The notes: generated by a model not told the origin, from the sequence alone. Counted from the stretch's first letter, positions 43,264 to 52,697 are shown. The stretch: DNA of 64,000 nt from SAR202 cluster bacterium AC-647-N09_OGT_505m (GCA_009391225.1 VEXC01000003.1:1-64000); one strand, 5' to 3'. Program-made: numbers and translations.

Positions 43264-44820
43264 ATGAGAGTGGCCTCTACTGGAGAGAGGAAAAACGCCA
43301 GATTTGTAGAGCAGTGTGCCGACATGCTGAGGGATCGTAGGCTTATCCTGGTCAGCAATAGAGGGCCTGTGGAATATCACATTTCCACTGACGATAAACT
43401 CCAGGCTCGTCGCGGCAGTGGTGGTGTGGTCACCGCCCTTAGCACCCTGACCAACTACGTGGACTTCACCTGGGTAGCGAGCGCAATGGGAGAGGGAGAC
43501 CGCCGCGCTGCACAGCAAGCGGGAGGAGGAAGGATTAAGTCTCCGCTCTCTGGGCAAAGTCTCTATCTGAGATACGTGGTGACCCCACGACGAGTGTATC
43601 ACAAGTTCTATAACATCTTCTGCAACCCTCTTCTGTGGTTCCTCCAACACTACATGTGGAGTTCACCATATACTCCCAACGTGGATGAATCCGTATACGA
43701 TGCGTGGGAAACAGGGTACATCCCCGTCAACCGGTCCTTTGCGGAGGCAGTAGTGGAGGAGGCCAAGCACAGCATGGCACCTCCCTACGTGATGATTCAC
43801 GATTACCAACTCTACCTCACCCCCAGCATGGTACGCGAGGCGCTGCCCGAGGCGCTCATTCAGCATTTCCTCCACATTCCCTGGCCAGACCCCAGCTACT
43901 GGCAGATGCTCCCCGCTTTTATGCGGACTGCTATCTGCGAAAGCCTCTGCGCCAGTGACATCGTAGGGTTCCAGACATCACGGGACGTGCGCAGCTTCCT
44001 ACAGAGTTGTGAGATGTTCCTGGATCAAGCCGAGGTTGACCACACCAACTGTACCATTAGCCTCAACGGCCGGCAGACGGCTGCCAGATGCTATCCCATC
44101 TCCATAGATGTAGAGGAGCTAAAGGGGATTGCCGACTCGCCCAGGGCCATGGAATATGAGCGGAAACTAAGGCCCCTTTTGGGAGAGAAGACTATCATAA
44201 GAGTAGACCGAGTGGAGCCCAGCAAGAACATTGTGAGGGGCTTCAGGTCTTATCGTCTCCTCCTAGAACGCAACCAAGACCTTATAGGGAAAATCAAGTT
44301 TCTCGCATTTCTTGTCCCATCCCGGACCCATATACGACAGTATCAGAGATACCTTCAGGAAGTGGACGCCCTGGTGTCTGAGATAAACCAGACCTTTGGC
44401 ACGAAGGATTGGCAGCCAATAACTGTATTCTACGAGAATAACTACACCCAGGCCATGGCTGCAATGAAACTTTATGACGTTCTTCTAGTCAACTCCATCA
44501 TTGATGGTATGAATCTAGTGGCCAAGGAGGGGCCAGTGGTGAACACCCGCGGGGGCATAGTAGTCCTCTCTGAGACTGCGGGAGCGTACGCCCAACTCCA
44601 CGATGGCGTGCTGGCTGTGGCTCCTGCAGACGTGGAGGGCACTGCCCAAGCCTTGTACCAAGCCATAACCGCCTCTGTAGAAGAGCGAGAAAAGCGCTCA
44701 AGCCTCCTCATCCGCAAAATAGAGGAAGAAGACGTAATAAACTGGATGGAATGTCAGATGGAGGACATGAAGGCCCTGGCCGAGCAGTCTACCTGGGAGC
44801 CGCGTGGCGTTATCAGATAG
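43264..44820 (+). CDS. otsA: Trehalose-6-phosphate synthase-like glycosyltransferase (GT20)
   Basis: The 518-residue GT20 enzyme would join UDP-glucose (or GDP/ADP-glucose) to glucose-6-phosphate. Seen: RLILVSNRGPVEY, a nucleotide loop RRGSGGVVTAL, VMIHDYQLYL, HIPWPDPSYW, IIRVDRVEPSKNI and VNSIIDGMNLVAKE. The two middle motifs differ from the classical HIPFPS and VDRLDYTKG of OtsA, so donor or acceptor may differ (a glucosylglycerol-phosphate type cannot be excluded). A phosphatase gene of the OtsB type converges on it with an 8-base overlap, supporting a trehalose role. The first 20 residues before MLRDRRLILVS are poorly supported and the start may be the ATG at 43324. Confidence 0.85.
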   Translation: MRVASTGERKNARFVEQCADMLRDRRLILVSNRGPVEYHISTDDKLQARRGSGGVVTALSTLTNYVDFTWVASAMGEGDRRAAQQAGGGRIKSPLSGQSLYLRYVVTPRRVYHKFYNIFCNPLLWFLQHYMWSSPYTPNVDESVYDAWETGYIPVNRSFAEAVVEEAKHSMAPPYVMIHDYQLYLTPSMVREALPEALIQHFLHIPWPDPSYWQMLPAFMRTAICESLCASDIVGFQTSRDVRSFLQSCEMFLDQAEVDHTNCTISLNGRQTAARCYPISIDVEELKGIADSPRAMEYERKLRPLLGEKTIIRVDRVEPSKNIVRGFRSYRLLLERNQDLIGKIKFLAFLVPSRTHIRQYQRYLQEVDALVSEINQTFGTKDWQPITVFYENNYTQAMAAMKLYDVLLVNSIIDGMNLVAKEGPVVNTRGGIVVLSETAGAYAQLHDGVLAVAPADVEGTAQALYQAITASVEEREKRSSLLIRKIEEEDVINWMECQMEDMKALAEQSTWEPRGVIR

Positions 44821-45640
44821 CTGTCGGCCCAGTATTTGGATACACCTCAGCAATCCACTGAAGTAGCTCCTCTACCTCAGGTACGCCACGCAGGAGAAGG
44901 TCCGCCTCCTGCTCTATGTCAGGTGGTGCGTTCTGCCCCAGGACTCCCAAAGCCAGCCCACGGAAACTACCCTCACAGGAGAGGGCGTGTAGTGCTCTAA
45001 ATGCGTCCACGTCGGTTACATCGTCTCCCAGGAATACCACGCCGTTAAGACCGTACTCTGTTACCAGATGTCGCAATGAGGTCCCCTTATCCACTCCTAC
45101 CGGAGGTCGTACTTCCACCACGAGCTTTCCCTCAGTCAGGAGCAGACCCTGAGCCTCTGGGATAGCACAGATTGTCCTGAGGATGGCCTCCCTGGCCCAA
45201 AAAGGCTCGCGACTGAGCCTGTAGTGAACACCGACGGATACCCCTTTCGCCTCTATTATTAGCTCTGGCAAATCCAAATCCTGGCGGAGTCTCTCCACAA
45301 GCCTTTGGATGACCGCTGGGTATCCATTGGCTTCCTCCCTAATCTCTAGGTCGCCGTCTCGCCACCTATCCAGTCCATGATTGCCCACGTATACCACATT
45401 GTCTATCGCGAGCATCTCCCTGGCTTTGAGGGCGCTCCTCCCAGAGATGGTCGCCAGCACAGCAAGACTAGAGGCCAGGGTTGCAAGAGCACTGCGACAC
45501 CGTGGCGAGACTTGGGCCTCATCTGGCGTGGGAGTGATTGGAGCAATCGTACCATCAATATCTGTAATCAGACCGACAGGGCGTAGCTCCAGTATCTCCT
45601 GGATCCGTGGAAGGTGGTGAAGGGCATATAGCTTACTGAT
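44813..45640 (-). CDS. otsB: Trehalose-6-phosphate phosphatase (HAD family), start unclear
   Basis: HAD phosphatase motifs are in one frame: LITDIDGTIAPIT (motif I, about 45560), ATISGRS (motif II), a lysine in VDKGTSLRHL and VFLGDDVTDVDAF (motif IV), with the OtsB cap between. The first standard start codon in this frame is the GTG at 45460, which would delete motif I. The frame is open upstream to a TAA, and AAAAGGAG followed by an ATC at 45640 is the only ribosome site, so I extend it there. Either a rare start codon or a base change is involved. It dephosphorylates trehalose-6-phosphate from the convergent otsA. Confidence 0.8.
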   Translation of the reverse strand: MSKLYALHHLPRIQEILELRPVGLITDIDGTIAPITPTPDEAQVSPRCRSALATLASSLAVLATISGRSALKAREMLAIDNVVYVGNHGLDRWRDGDLEIREEANGYPAVIQRLVERLRQDLDLPELIIEAKGVSVGVHYRLSREPFWAREAILRTICAIPEAQGLLLTEGKLVVEVRPPVGVDKGTSLRHLVTEYGLNGVVFLGDDVTDVDAFRALHALSCEGSFRGLALGVLGQNAPPDIEQEADLLLRGVPEVEELLQWIAEVYPNTGPTAI

Positions 45641-45675
45641 GGACTCCTTTTACCAGGCCATCTGTCTATGGAGGA

Positions 45676-47100
45676 CTAGGTCCCTGCACTCGTGTAGCCG
45701 GCGCTAAGTGCACTAGCAGGAAGCTTGGGTCGCCGGGCGAAGAAGATGAACACCGTCCCTACCAACAGGGAGGCTATAAAGCTCATAAATGCTATGTGAT
45801 AGCTGTCGGTGATGTCAAAGACCAGCCCAGCGTATATGGGCCCGACCAGTGTTGCCGGTATGAGGAAAAACTGCATGAATCCCCTGATTGTGGCGTAGTT
45901 CTTCCTCCCAAAGTACTCTCCAACAATGGAGAAGGAGAGAGGAATAGCGCCCCCGTAGGCTATGCCGTATATCACCACGAACACCCACACCATGGCCATC
46001 CCAGTGACACTGTCCAGGATAAAGATGCCCACCGCCTGCATGAGATAGGTGGCTATAAAAAGGTACCGCTTGTCGATGTAGTCCCCTAGCACGCCGAAGC
46101 CAAAACGCCCTATCATGCTGATGAAGACCATGCCTCCCAGAGCTGCACCGGCTTGGGTCAGCGGAATCCCAACGTCAGTGAGGTAGGCAACTTTGTGAAC
46201 CACTATGGAGGTCATGCTGATGGACCTGGCGGCGAATCCCAGGATTAGCATCCAAAAGGCGACGGTGGCAAGGGTCTCCTTGACGGAGAAGTCGTAGTCG
46301 GCCCACGCCACATTCTCTGACCGGGGCTCCTTGCGCTTCGTTCCCTCGGCAGTGGCCACGGAACCCATCTCCGGGTCAAATGGCCTGGTGCCATCGGTGG
46401 AGACACTGTCCTCCACGGACTCTTCACCATCTGGGATATAACCATACTGCTCCGGTTTATGCCTGAGGACCAGCGACAGGGGAATGACAATTAGGAATAT
46501 ACCCATCCCTGCCAGAAAGGCGGCGGGCCTCCAGCCGAAGCTATTCACAACCCAGGCCAAGCCGAACACCGTCACGCCGCTGCCGCCCGCCCCCAGGGAA
46601 TAGAGGGCGAAGGCCCGGGACCGCTTCTTTATGAACCAGGCGTTGATGGCGACCATGCTGCAGTGGCCGAACCCGGTGTTGTGGCCCACAGACATGACGA
46701 CGGCGTACAGAAAGATAAAGACGACCAGAGCGCTGACATGGATAGGCCCAATCGAAATACTGGTGACCATGCTCATCAGAAGGAGACCCACCGCGAAAAG
46801 CACCGCTCCGATGATGGCAAGCTTCCTGGGCCCAAACTTATCTATCAACCACCCGATAATCGGCCCTTCCAGGCCACCCTCCAGTCGTGCCAGCGAAATG
46901 ACGGTGGCCCCCGTCGCCCGGGCCCATCCAAACTCCTCCAGCAGGGCCTTGTAAAAGATGGGAAAGCCATAAAACCAGACCCCGGAGCCATAGACGTTCA
47001 TGGCGGCTCCGGCGGCCACAATGTACCAGCCGTAGAAGATTCCGGGCTTTCGTCTCACCCTGATAGGGGCGCCTTCCTCTGCTCTTGCTATATCAGCCAT
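45676..47100 (-). CDS. MFS transporter, OFA/MCT-like
   Basis: The 474-residue twelve-helix carrier opens with IFYGWYIVAAGAAMNVYGSG and has SLARLEGGLEGPIIGWLIDKFGPRK between helices two and three, PEQYGYIPDG before a ~50-residue central cytoplasmic loop and GDYIDKRYLF between helices eight and nine. The next gene upstream on the same strand (47146) encodes a close paralogue, 45 bases away, so they form a tandem pair, probably co-transcribed. Substrate is unknown; the group carries small carboxylates. Confidence 0.88.
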   Translation of the reverse strand: MADIARAEEGAPIRVRRKPGIFYGWYIVAAGAAMNVYGSGVWFYGFPIFYKALLEEFGWARATGATVISLARLEGGLEGPIIGWLIDKFGPRKLAIIGAVLFAVGLLLMSMVTSISIGPIHVSALVVFIFLYAVVMSVGHNTGFGHCSMVAINAWFIKKRSRAFALYSLGAGGSGVTVFGLAWVVNSFGWRPAAFLAGMGIFLIVIPLSLVLRHKPEQYGYIPDGEESVEDSVSTDGTRPFDPEMGSVATAEGTKRKEPRSENVAWADYDFSVKETLATVAFWMLILGFAARSISMTSIVVHKVAYLTDVGIPLTQAGAALGGMVFISMIGRFGFGVLGDYIDKRYLFIATYLMQAVGIFILDSVTGMAMVWVFVVIYGIAYGGAIPLSFSIVGEYFGRKNYATIRGFMQFFLIPATLVGPIYAGLVFDITDSYHIAFMSFIASLLVGTVFIFFARRPKLPASALSAGYTSAGT

Positions 47101-47145
47101 TTCTCAGTTGTTCTTCTAGCTTAGTTCAGGACACAGCAGACTAGG

Positions 47146-48570
47146 TCACATGGTTGAAGGAACCGCTACTGTGCCCACGTCCACCGGGGGCCTAGGCCGA
47201 TGCGCAAAGAAGAGAAAGGCAACACCCACCAGCATCGCCACGATGAAGCTGGAAAACGCTATCGTGTAGCTGCCAGTGGTGTCGTAAATCCATCCGGCGA
47301 AAATGGGCCCCGACACCGTTGTTGGAATATGAAAAAGCTGATTGAATCCACGAATTGTGGCGTAGTTCTTCCTTCCGAAGTACTCACCAACGATGGCCAT
47401 GTATACTGGTATAGCGCCACCGTAAGAGATCCCGTAGACTACCACGAACAACCACACCTGAGCCATGCTGGTAGCAGTCATCAGGATATAGATGCCAACA
47501 GTTTGGAGCAGAATAGTGAATATCATGATAAGACGCTTATCAAGGAAGTCTCCCAGAATCCCAAAGCCCAAGCGCCCAACGAGACTGATGCTAACCATTC
47601 CCCCCAGGGCTGCACTGGCCTGGACCAGTGGGATATCCCGGACAGCGGTGAGATACACTATCTCGTGTACAACGATGGAGGTCATAGCAAAAGACCTAGC
47701 ACCGGTGCCCAGAATCAGCATCCAGAAAGAGAATGTGCTGAGTGCCTGCTTCACAGTGAAGTCGTACTCCGGCCACGTCACCTTCATCGAAAAGAGTCCC
47801 CGACGGCCAGTTGAAGCAGGAGATGTCTCCGCGCCAGCAGCGGCGGTATCCAAATCCACCTCTGGAACAGGAGGGCTTTTCGCATTGGGGTCTTCCCCAT
47901 CTGGGAGATAGCCATACTGCTCTGGCTTATGTCTAAGCAGCAGAGAGAGAGGGATAATAATTACAAAGATACCCACGCCGGCTAGAAAGGCAGATGCACG
48001 CCAGCCGAAGCTGTCCACCAGATAACCCAGGAAGAATACCGTAAAGCCGCTGCCACCAGCCCCCAGTGAGAAGACTGCGAAGGCCCTAGACCGTTTCTTG
48101 ATAAACCAAGCGTTGACGGAAGCCATGCTGGCATGGCCAAAGCCGGTGTTGTACCCGATAGACATCCACCCGGCATACAACAGAGCAAAGGCTACGAAGG
48201 CGCTGAGATGAATGAAGCCAATATTGAACGACGTGACCACGCTCATAGCAAGGAAGCCCAGCCCAGTTATCACTGCGCCGAGGACGGCCATCAACCTGGG
48301 CCCAAACTTGTCCACTGCCCACCCGATAATCGGGCCTTCAATCCCTCCCTCCAGCCGGGAAAGGGATATCACGGCGGCTCCCCCAGCGGCAGTCCAGCCG
48401 AAATCATCCAAGAGAGCCTTGTAGAATATTGGAAAACCGTAGAACCAGACGCCAGCACCATATACATTTATGGCGGCGGCAGCAGCCACAACATACCACC
48501 CGTAGAATATCCTGGGCCTGCGCTTCAACCCAGCAACTATGCCTCCCTCGGCTCCCGCTATCTCAGCCAT
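47146..48570 (-). CDS. MFS transporter, OFA/MCT-like (tandem paralogue)
   Basis: The 474-residue protein has exactly the same length as the adjacent carrier at 45676 and is well over half identical in the helices, for example IFYGWYVVAAAAAINVYGAG and SLSRLEGGIEGPIIGWAVDK. The central loop (residues ~210-260) is the most diverged part, with KSPPVPEVDLD and a run of Ala/Thr/Ser. The ATG has CAGGAGACGGG upstream. The pair arose by tandem duplication; different loops and binding residues may reflect different substrates. Confidence 0.88.
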   Translation of the reverse strand: MAEIAGAEGGIVAGLKRRPRIFYGWYVVAAAAAINVYGAGVWFYGFPIFYKALLDDFGWTAAGGAAVISLSRLEGGIEGPIIGWAVDKFGPRLMAVLGAVITGLGFLAMSVVTSFNIGFIHLSAFVAFALLYAGWMSIGYNTGFGHASMASVNAWFIKKRSRAFAVFSLGAGGSGFTVFFLGYLVDSFGWRASAFLAGVGIFVIIIPLSLLLRHKPEQYGYLPDGEDPNAKSPPVPEVDLDTAAAGAETSPASTGRRGLFSMKVTWPEYDFTVKQALSTFSFWMLILGTGARSFAMTSIVVHEIVYLTAVRDIPLVQASAALGGMVSISLVGRLGFGILGDFLDKRLIMIFTILLQTVGIYILMTATSMAQVWLFVVVYGISYGGAIPVYMAIVGEYFGRKNYATIRGFNQLFHIPTTVSGPIFAGWIYDTTGSYTIAFSSFIVAMLVGVAFLFFAHRPRPPVDVGTVAVPSTM

Positions 48571-48692
48571 TTCCCGTCTCCTGTTTTAGCTAACCGAGGC
48601 CCCAATTGACGCGGCTTACCTGCTTACAGTTTCAGCCATGCACTTCACATCAATATTGGAGTAGTAACTGAACCTGGCATTAAGAGATATAG

Positions 48693-49478
48693 TCAGTAGT
48701 CGTAGTCCTCTTCCTCTTCTCCATCTTCTTCCTCTTCCCTCTGCGGTGATGCTGACCGCTGCGACATTCTGGGCAACGTCGCGTCAGCCTGATCCCGCTT
48801 GATCCTACGGGGAGGCAATCCCTCGATATTCTTCTGCATCCGGGTCGCGTCCTCAATCTTCATCGTTCTCATGTCCAAGACAATCCCCTGAACCCCAACC
48901 TCTTGAAGCACTACCAACTCTCCCTGATTCAATGTATGAGACCGTAGCAGAAGAAGGGGTTTAGAGATGAAATCCCTCATGGAGCGAACCTGCATCACGT
49001 CCCTCACGGACAACGGTGAGGCCTCCTCCAGGCCAGCTAGGATGACCGCATCTACCGGAAGTTCTTCCAGGGAGTGCCTCAGGTCTTCAGGAAAGTCCGC
49101 GGGTACAGTCATCACCCTACCCAATTCCTCATTTGCCAACACCTCAGCTGGTGTGTCGACGGTGGAAAATATGAAGAAGTCTCCACCCTCCCGCTTAAGA
49201 GCATCCAGTGAATCGTTGGTGATGGTCGATGGCCATAGTCCCCAGAGGACATCCCCCGCTATTCCTTTTGCAGCCTTGAGCTGGGCTTTTGTTATCTTAC
49301 CCGTAGGAATGGCATAGGAGTCCACCTGAAGATGGGAGGTAGGCACGGTGGATTTTGTCTCAGATAGCGCCACCAGGAGCAAGGAAGGAGCTTTCTCAGC
49401 AACGCGGCTGGCTCCGAAACCCATGGGAGTCGGGGCGACAGTGCCTACTTTCTCCAGACGCTCAATCAGTTTGCTCAT
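48693..49478 (-). CDS. Conserved-looking hypothetical protein, TIM-barrel-like with acidic tail
   Basis: The 261-residue protein has an alternating strand-helix pattern through residues 25-215 (SLLLVALSET, DVLWGLWPST, DFFIFSTVDT, VDAVILAGLE, PLLLLRSHT, VQGIVLDM), which fits a beta/alpha barrel of the aldolase or phosphate-binding type. The last 25 residues are almost all Glu, Asp and Tyr. No catalytic motif or named family is evident to me. The ATG lacks a strong ribosome site. It follows the MFS pair on the same strand but at 120 bases distance. Confidence 0.65.
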   Translation of the reverse strand: MSKLIERLEKVGTVAPTPMGFGASRVAEKAPSLLLVALSETKSTVPTSHLQVDSYAIPTGKITKAQLKAAKGIAGDVLWGLWPSTITNDSLDALKREGGDFFIFSTVDTPAEVLANEELGRVMTVPADFPEDLRHSLEELPVDAVILAGLEEASPLSVRDVMQVRSMRDFISKPLLLLRSHTLNQGELVVLQEVGVQGIVLDMRTMKIEDATRMQKNIEGLPPRRIKRDQADATLPRMSQRSASPQREEEEDGEEEEDYDY

Positions 49479-50131
49479 TCGTATCTCCTAAAAGGATGGA
49501 ACCTGTGAGCGATCTGGATAACATGGGTTATGGTCACAAGATTCTAATGGGGAAACCTACCAACCCATACTTGCAATAAAGCAATGCCGCCCAAAGGGAG
49601 TTCGACTCTAAGGTTAGTTCCGCTAGGGCCCATTGTAGAGCAATTTGAATGTCACTTCAAGCAGAAATGCCAGTTCACGCGTTGGAACGACAATTGCACA
49701 CTGAGCCTCAGAAAATACTGCAGTGATTCCTACGGTAGCTATTGGTTAATCTCTACGTCGTCCATTTAGTCGAGGGGCTACTGCTGCAGTTCTTAAGCGC
49801 ACCTAGGACTAGCTGGGCATGATGTACGACGATAGGCCTATGCCAACAAAGAAGGAGATTAAGGTAGGAGTATTCTTATCCCGCGACCCCACTACAGCCC
49901 GGTTGGTACCGTCTGATCCAATTTCGACATATGACCTGTCGTTTCATATATCGCTATCTGTTTTCGCGCAGAACTGAAGCCGCATGCCGGTTTGTCCGGA
50001 TAGGCCAGACGACGCTTTTTCATCTGAGCCCTTGCCAGCCCACTTGGAAAAAGCTATGCTTGATTCGCAGTATGGCCATGACGGCTGTCGTGGCTAAGTA
50101 GGTTAACGCGGGTAAGGTAAGGAGGATGCTA
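49479..50131. other. Intergenic stretch, no gene seen
   Basis: About 650 bases between divergent genes; it should hold the promoters of both. No structured RNA or repeat recognised. Confidence 0.4.
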
Positions 50132-51358
50132 ATGGACTTTGCATTGCCATATACTGAGGAGCAGGAGCGGTTCAGGGAGGAGGTAAGGACCTGGCTGGCG
50201 GAGAACGTAGATGCGGACATGAAGGAGCCCATAGACCCGGAGATGGACTTCACAGACGAGCTTGGCGCGTATTGGCGTGAGAAGTATAGGGAGATTGCAG
50301 CCAAAGGGTGGCTGTATCCCACCTTTCCCACGGAGTACGGCGGTGGAGGTCTGACCGGAGACCACGAGACCATAATAGACGAGGAGTTCTCGCGTGCCCG
50401 GATTCCCTCCCATGTGAACAACGTCTTGGCCATCCCAGCCATCCTCGTCTGGGGCACGGAAGAGCAGAAGCGGAAGTTCCTTCCATCCATTATAAAGGCA
50501 GATCAGGTCTGCTGGCAGAAGTTCACGGAGCCACATTCCGGCGCCGACCTGGCCGACTATCAGAGTCGCGCTGTCCGGGACGGCGACGACTGGCTCCTCA
50601 CAGGGTCAAACGTCTTCATCGGTGCCCATGGGGAAACCGACTGGCTCTTTGGCCCCATGCTAACGGACCCCGATGCCCCCCGCCACAGGAATCTGGGGTT
50701 CTTCATGATTCCAGTTCCATCCGATGGCCTGCAGATTAACGAGATGGACCTGCTCATTGGTCACAGGAAGCGCGCTATCTTCCTGGATAACGTACGTGTG
50801 CCTGGAGACCACCTAATCGGTGGTGACCACCAGGGTTGGCAGGTTGCTAACACCAGCTTGGAGCAAGAACACGGCGGACGTGGCCGGGCATTCCCCAAGG
50901 ATCAGGTGGTAGACAACCTGGTGAACTACGTTCAGGAAACCAAGCATAATGGTGGCACTCTGGGCAGCGACCCGGTGGTCCAGCAGACAGCCATGGAGGC
51001 CGTCGTAGATTCCCACGTGGACAGCCTCCTGGCCAAACGCACCTACTGGATGTACCAGAGCCGGATGCAGATGAGCTACGAAGGTAACGTAGCCAACGTG
51101 CACAACAGAGAATCTGATCTACGCAGTGCCATCAGGGTGCGAGACGTCATGGGCATGCACGCCCTCTTGGGCACGAAAGAGCATGGTGCCCCCCATGAGG
51201 GAGCGCAAGAGGTCAACCAGCGTAGTAAGGCAGGTCAGCGACACGCTGGCGGGAGCACCAATATAGCCAAGGTGGTTCTGGCCCGGCGCATCGGTATAAG
51301 CCGCACTATTGAACGCGCTGCTCCTACGCCTTCCACAGCCACCAGTCACGGCGGCTAG
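50132..51358 (+). CDS. Acyl-CoA dehydrogenase
   Basis: 408 residues from the ATG at 50132, six bases after AAGGAGG (an ATG at 50126 overlaps the spacing). Layout is that of the FAD acyl-CoA dehydrogenases: helical N-terminal domain (LPYTEEQERFREEVRTWLAE), middle beta domain with CWQKFTEPHSGADLA and the FAD-contacting DWLLTGSNVFIGAHG, and a helical C-terminal domain ending AGGSTNIAKVVLARRIG, a variant of the usual GGTxEIQ segment. It belongs to the group acting on less common acyl-CoAs. Electrons would go to an electron-transfer flavoprotein, not encoded here. Confidence 0.92.
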   Translation: MDFALPYTEEQERFREEVRTWLAENVDADMKEPIDPEMDFTDELGAYWREKYREIAAKGWLYPTFPTEYGGGGLTGDHETIIDEEFSRARIPSHVNNVLAIPAILVWGTEEQKRKFLPSIIKADQVCWQKFTEPHSGADLADYQSRAVRDGDDWLLTGSNVFIGAHGETDWLFGPMLTDPDAPRHRNLGFFMIPVPSDGLQINEMDLLIGHRKRAIFLDNVRVPGDHLIGGDHQGWQVANTSLEQEHGGRGRAFPKDQVVDNLVNYVQETKHNGGTLGSDPVVQQTAMEAVVDSHVDSLLAKRTYWMYQSRMQMSYEGNVANVHNRESDLRSAIRVRDVMGMHALLGTKEHGAPHEGAQEVNQRSKAGQRHAGGSTNIAKVVLARRIGISRTIERAAPTPSTATSHGG

Positions 51359-51380
51359 TACCCAATCGTATAAGCGATGC

Positions 51381-51413
51381 AGAACAGGGCTCCCGTAACG
51401 GGAGCCCTGTTCT
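51381..51413. terminator. Terminator with a perfect 15-bp stem
   Basis: AGAACAGGGCTCCCG, loop TAA, and the exact reverse complement, then ATTGTGT. It sits between the acyl-CoA dehydrogenase gene and the convergent methylmalonyl-CoA mutase operon and can serve both. Confidence 0.8.
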
Positions 51414-51457
51414 ATTGTGTCCAGACATTGGTCTACGCCAGACTGCTTCCAGTGGCG

Positions 51458-51874
51458 TTAGGAGAAGTCATTCACATGGCCAGTTACCTTGCGCACGAAC
51501 TCCACAATCTCCTTCAAGCTGGATCCTGGTCCAAAGATAGCCTGTACACCCATCTCTTCCAGTGCAGCGTAGTCTTCCTTGGGTAGGATACCTCCAACGA
51601 AGACCGCTACGTCCGACAAACCGTTGTCCTTCAGACCTTGCATTATTTGAGGAAAAAGATCCAGATGAGCGCCCGAAAGGATGCTGAGGCCGATGGCATC
51701 GACATCTTTCTGGATCGCAGTCGCCACTATCATCTCTGGGGTCTGACGGATGCCTGTGTATGTCACCTCGAAGCCAGCTTCCTGCAAGGCTCTGGCAACC
51801 ACCTTCGCACCACGATCGTGGCCGTCCAGGCCTGGCTTGGCGACCAGAATCCGTGGCGCCCGAATTCCTGTCAC
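51458..51874 (-). CDS. mcmA2: Methylmalonyl-CoA mutase, B12-binding subunit
   Basis: The 138-residue protein is a stand-alone cobalamin-binding domain: ILVAKPGLDGHDRGAKVVA holds the D-x-H-x-x-G motif (His ligand to cobalt), followed by the S-x-L (IGLSILSGAH) and GG (FVGGILP) segments. It is the small partner of the catalytic subunit encoded upstream at 52713-54368, with the epimerase gene between. Separate large and small subunits are found in archaea and Chloroflexota. Third gene of the operon, 43 bases after the epimerase. Confidence 0.95.
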   Translation of the reverse strand: MTGIRAPRILVAKPGLDGHDRGAKVVARALQEAGFEVTYTGIRQTPEMIVATAIQKDVDAIGLSILSGAHLDLFPQIMQGLKDNGLSDVAVFVGGILPKEDYAALEEMGVQAIFGPGSSLKEIVEFVRKVTGHVNDFS

Positions 51875-51917
51875 TGGTCATACCTCCCATGCACACATGG
51901 TCTTCTATTTCGAAGCA

Positions 51918-52697
51918 TCACCTTTGCTCCAGCACAATCCTAACTCCCAAGAGCATGTCCGATGCAATAGTGGTACTATCAGGAGACTGACCCATGTAAG
52001 GGACGCCTGAGAGGCTCTGCGATGTCAGGGTCAGTGAGTAGATCCCGTCACCGCGCGTCTCGATGAATTGAGCGATAGCACTCTGGGGATTGTCCGATTG
52101 AGCGAACTCAATCACCGCTAGACCATCACTGTTTGGAGTGTCTAGTCTGACAAATCTGGAATAACCCCCAGGCTCCATCGACGGTCTCGATTTGTCGGGC
52201 ATTGAGAAGTTGCGCTTCCACACATCAGCCGCGGCATTCACATCCCTGGCAGCAATAGTTACTGCTCCGAGTCGCAGGTCCGTTGAGGCCGATGTTCGGC
52301 GGTTTACTTGGGCAATCTCCACCAGAACCCCCGACGCCGCACGGGGATGTACGAACTCCACCAGGCCAACGAAGCCCTCACGAGGAGCGCCTTGGATTAA
52401 CTGAACCTCCCGGCCCTTCAAGTCCTCTATCTCCGCCTCGATATCGTCCACCTCGAAACATATATGATGGACTCCTTCTCCTCGGCGCTCCAAAAAGCGG
52501 CCCACGACGCTGTCCTCACTGGTGGGCTGCATAAGCTCAAAACGCACGTCCATCGTTGGTACCAGGGCTGCAATGAGCTGCTGATCCTCCACCTCTTCCC
52601 AATCAGTCACAGTCAGGCCCAGTAGGTCCTCAAATTTCTTCGCTGCCTTCTCCAGACTGCGAACGGCAACTCCCACGTGATCTATACGTTGGAACAT
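51918..52697 (-). CDS. mce: Methylmalonyl-CoA epimerase with a second VOC module
   Basis: The 259-residue protein begins with a standard methylmalonyl-CoA epimerase (about 1-132): RIDHVGVAVRSLEKA with the metal His, a GEGVHHICFEVDDI strand pair with the second His and a final Glu in GVLVEIAQ. It interconverts the R and S forms. A further ~125 residues (RLGAVTIAARDVNAAADVW, then GIYSLTLTSQSL) form another VOC-type module without the metal histidines. Known epimerases are about 135-150 residues long and dimeric, so this may be an internal dimer with one dead half. A GAGGAAA site precedes the ATG. Confidence 0.9.
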   Translation of the reverse strand: MFQRIDHVGVAVRSLEKAAKKFEDLLGLTVTDWEEVEDQQLIAALVPTMDVRFELMQPTSEDSVVGRFLERRGEGVHHICFEVDDIEAEIEDLKGREVQLIQGAPREGFVGLVEFVHPRAASGVLVEIAQVNRRTSASTDLRLGAVTIAARDVNAAADVWKRNFSMPDKSRPSMEPGGYSRFVRLDTPNSDGLAVIEFAQSDNPQSAIAQFIETRGDGIYSLTLTSQSLSGVPYMGQSPDSTTIASDMLLGVRIVLEQR

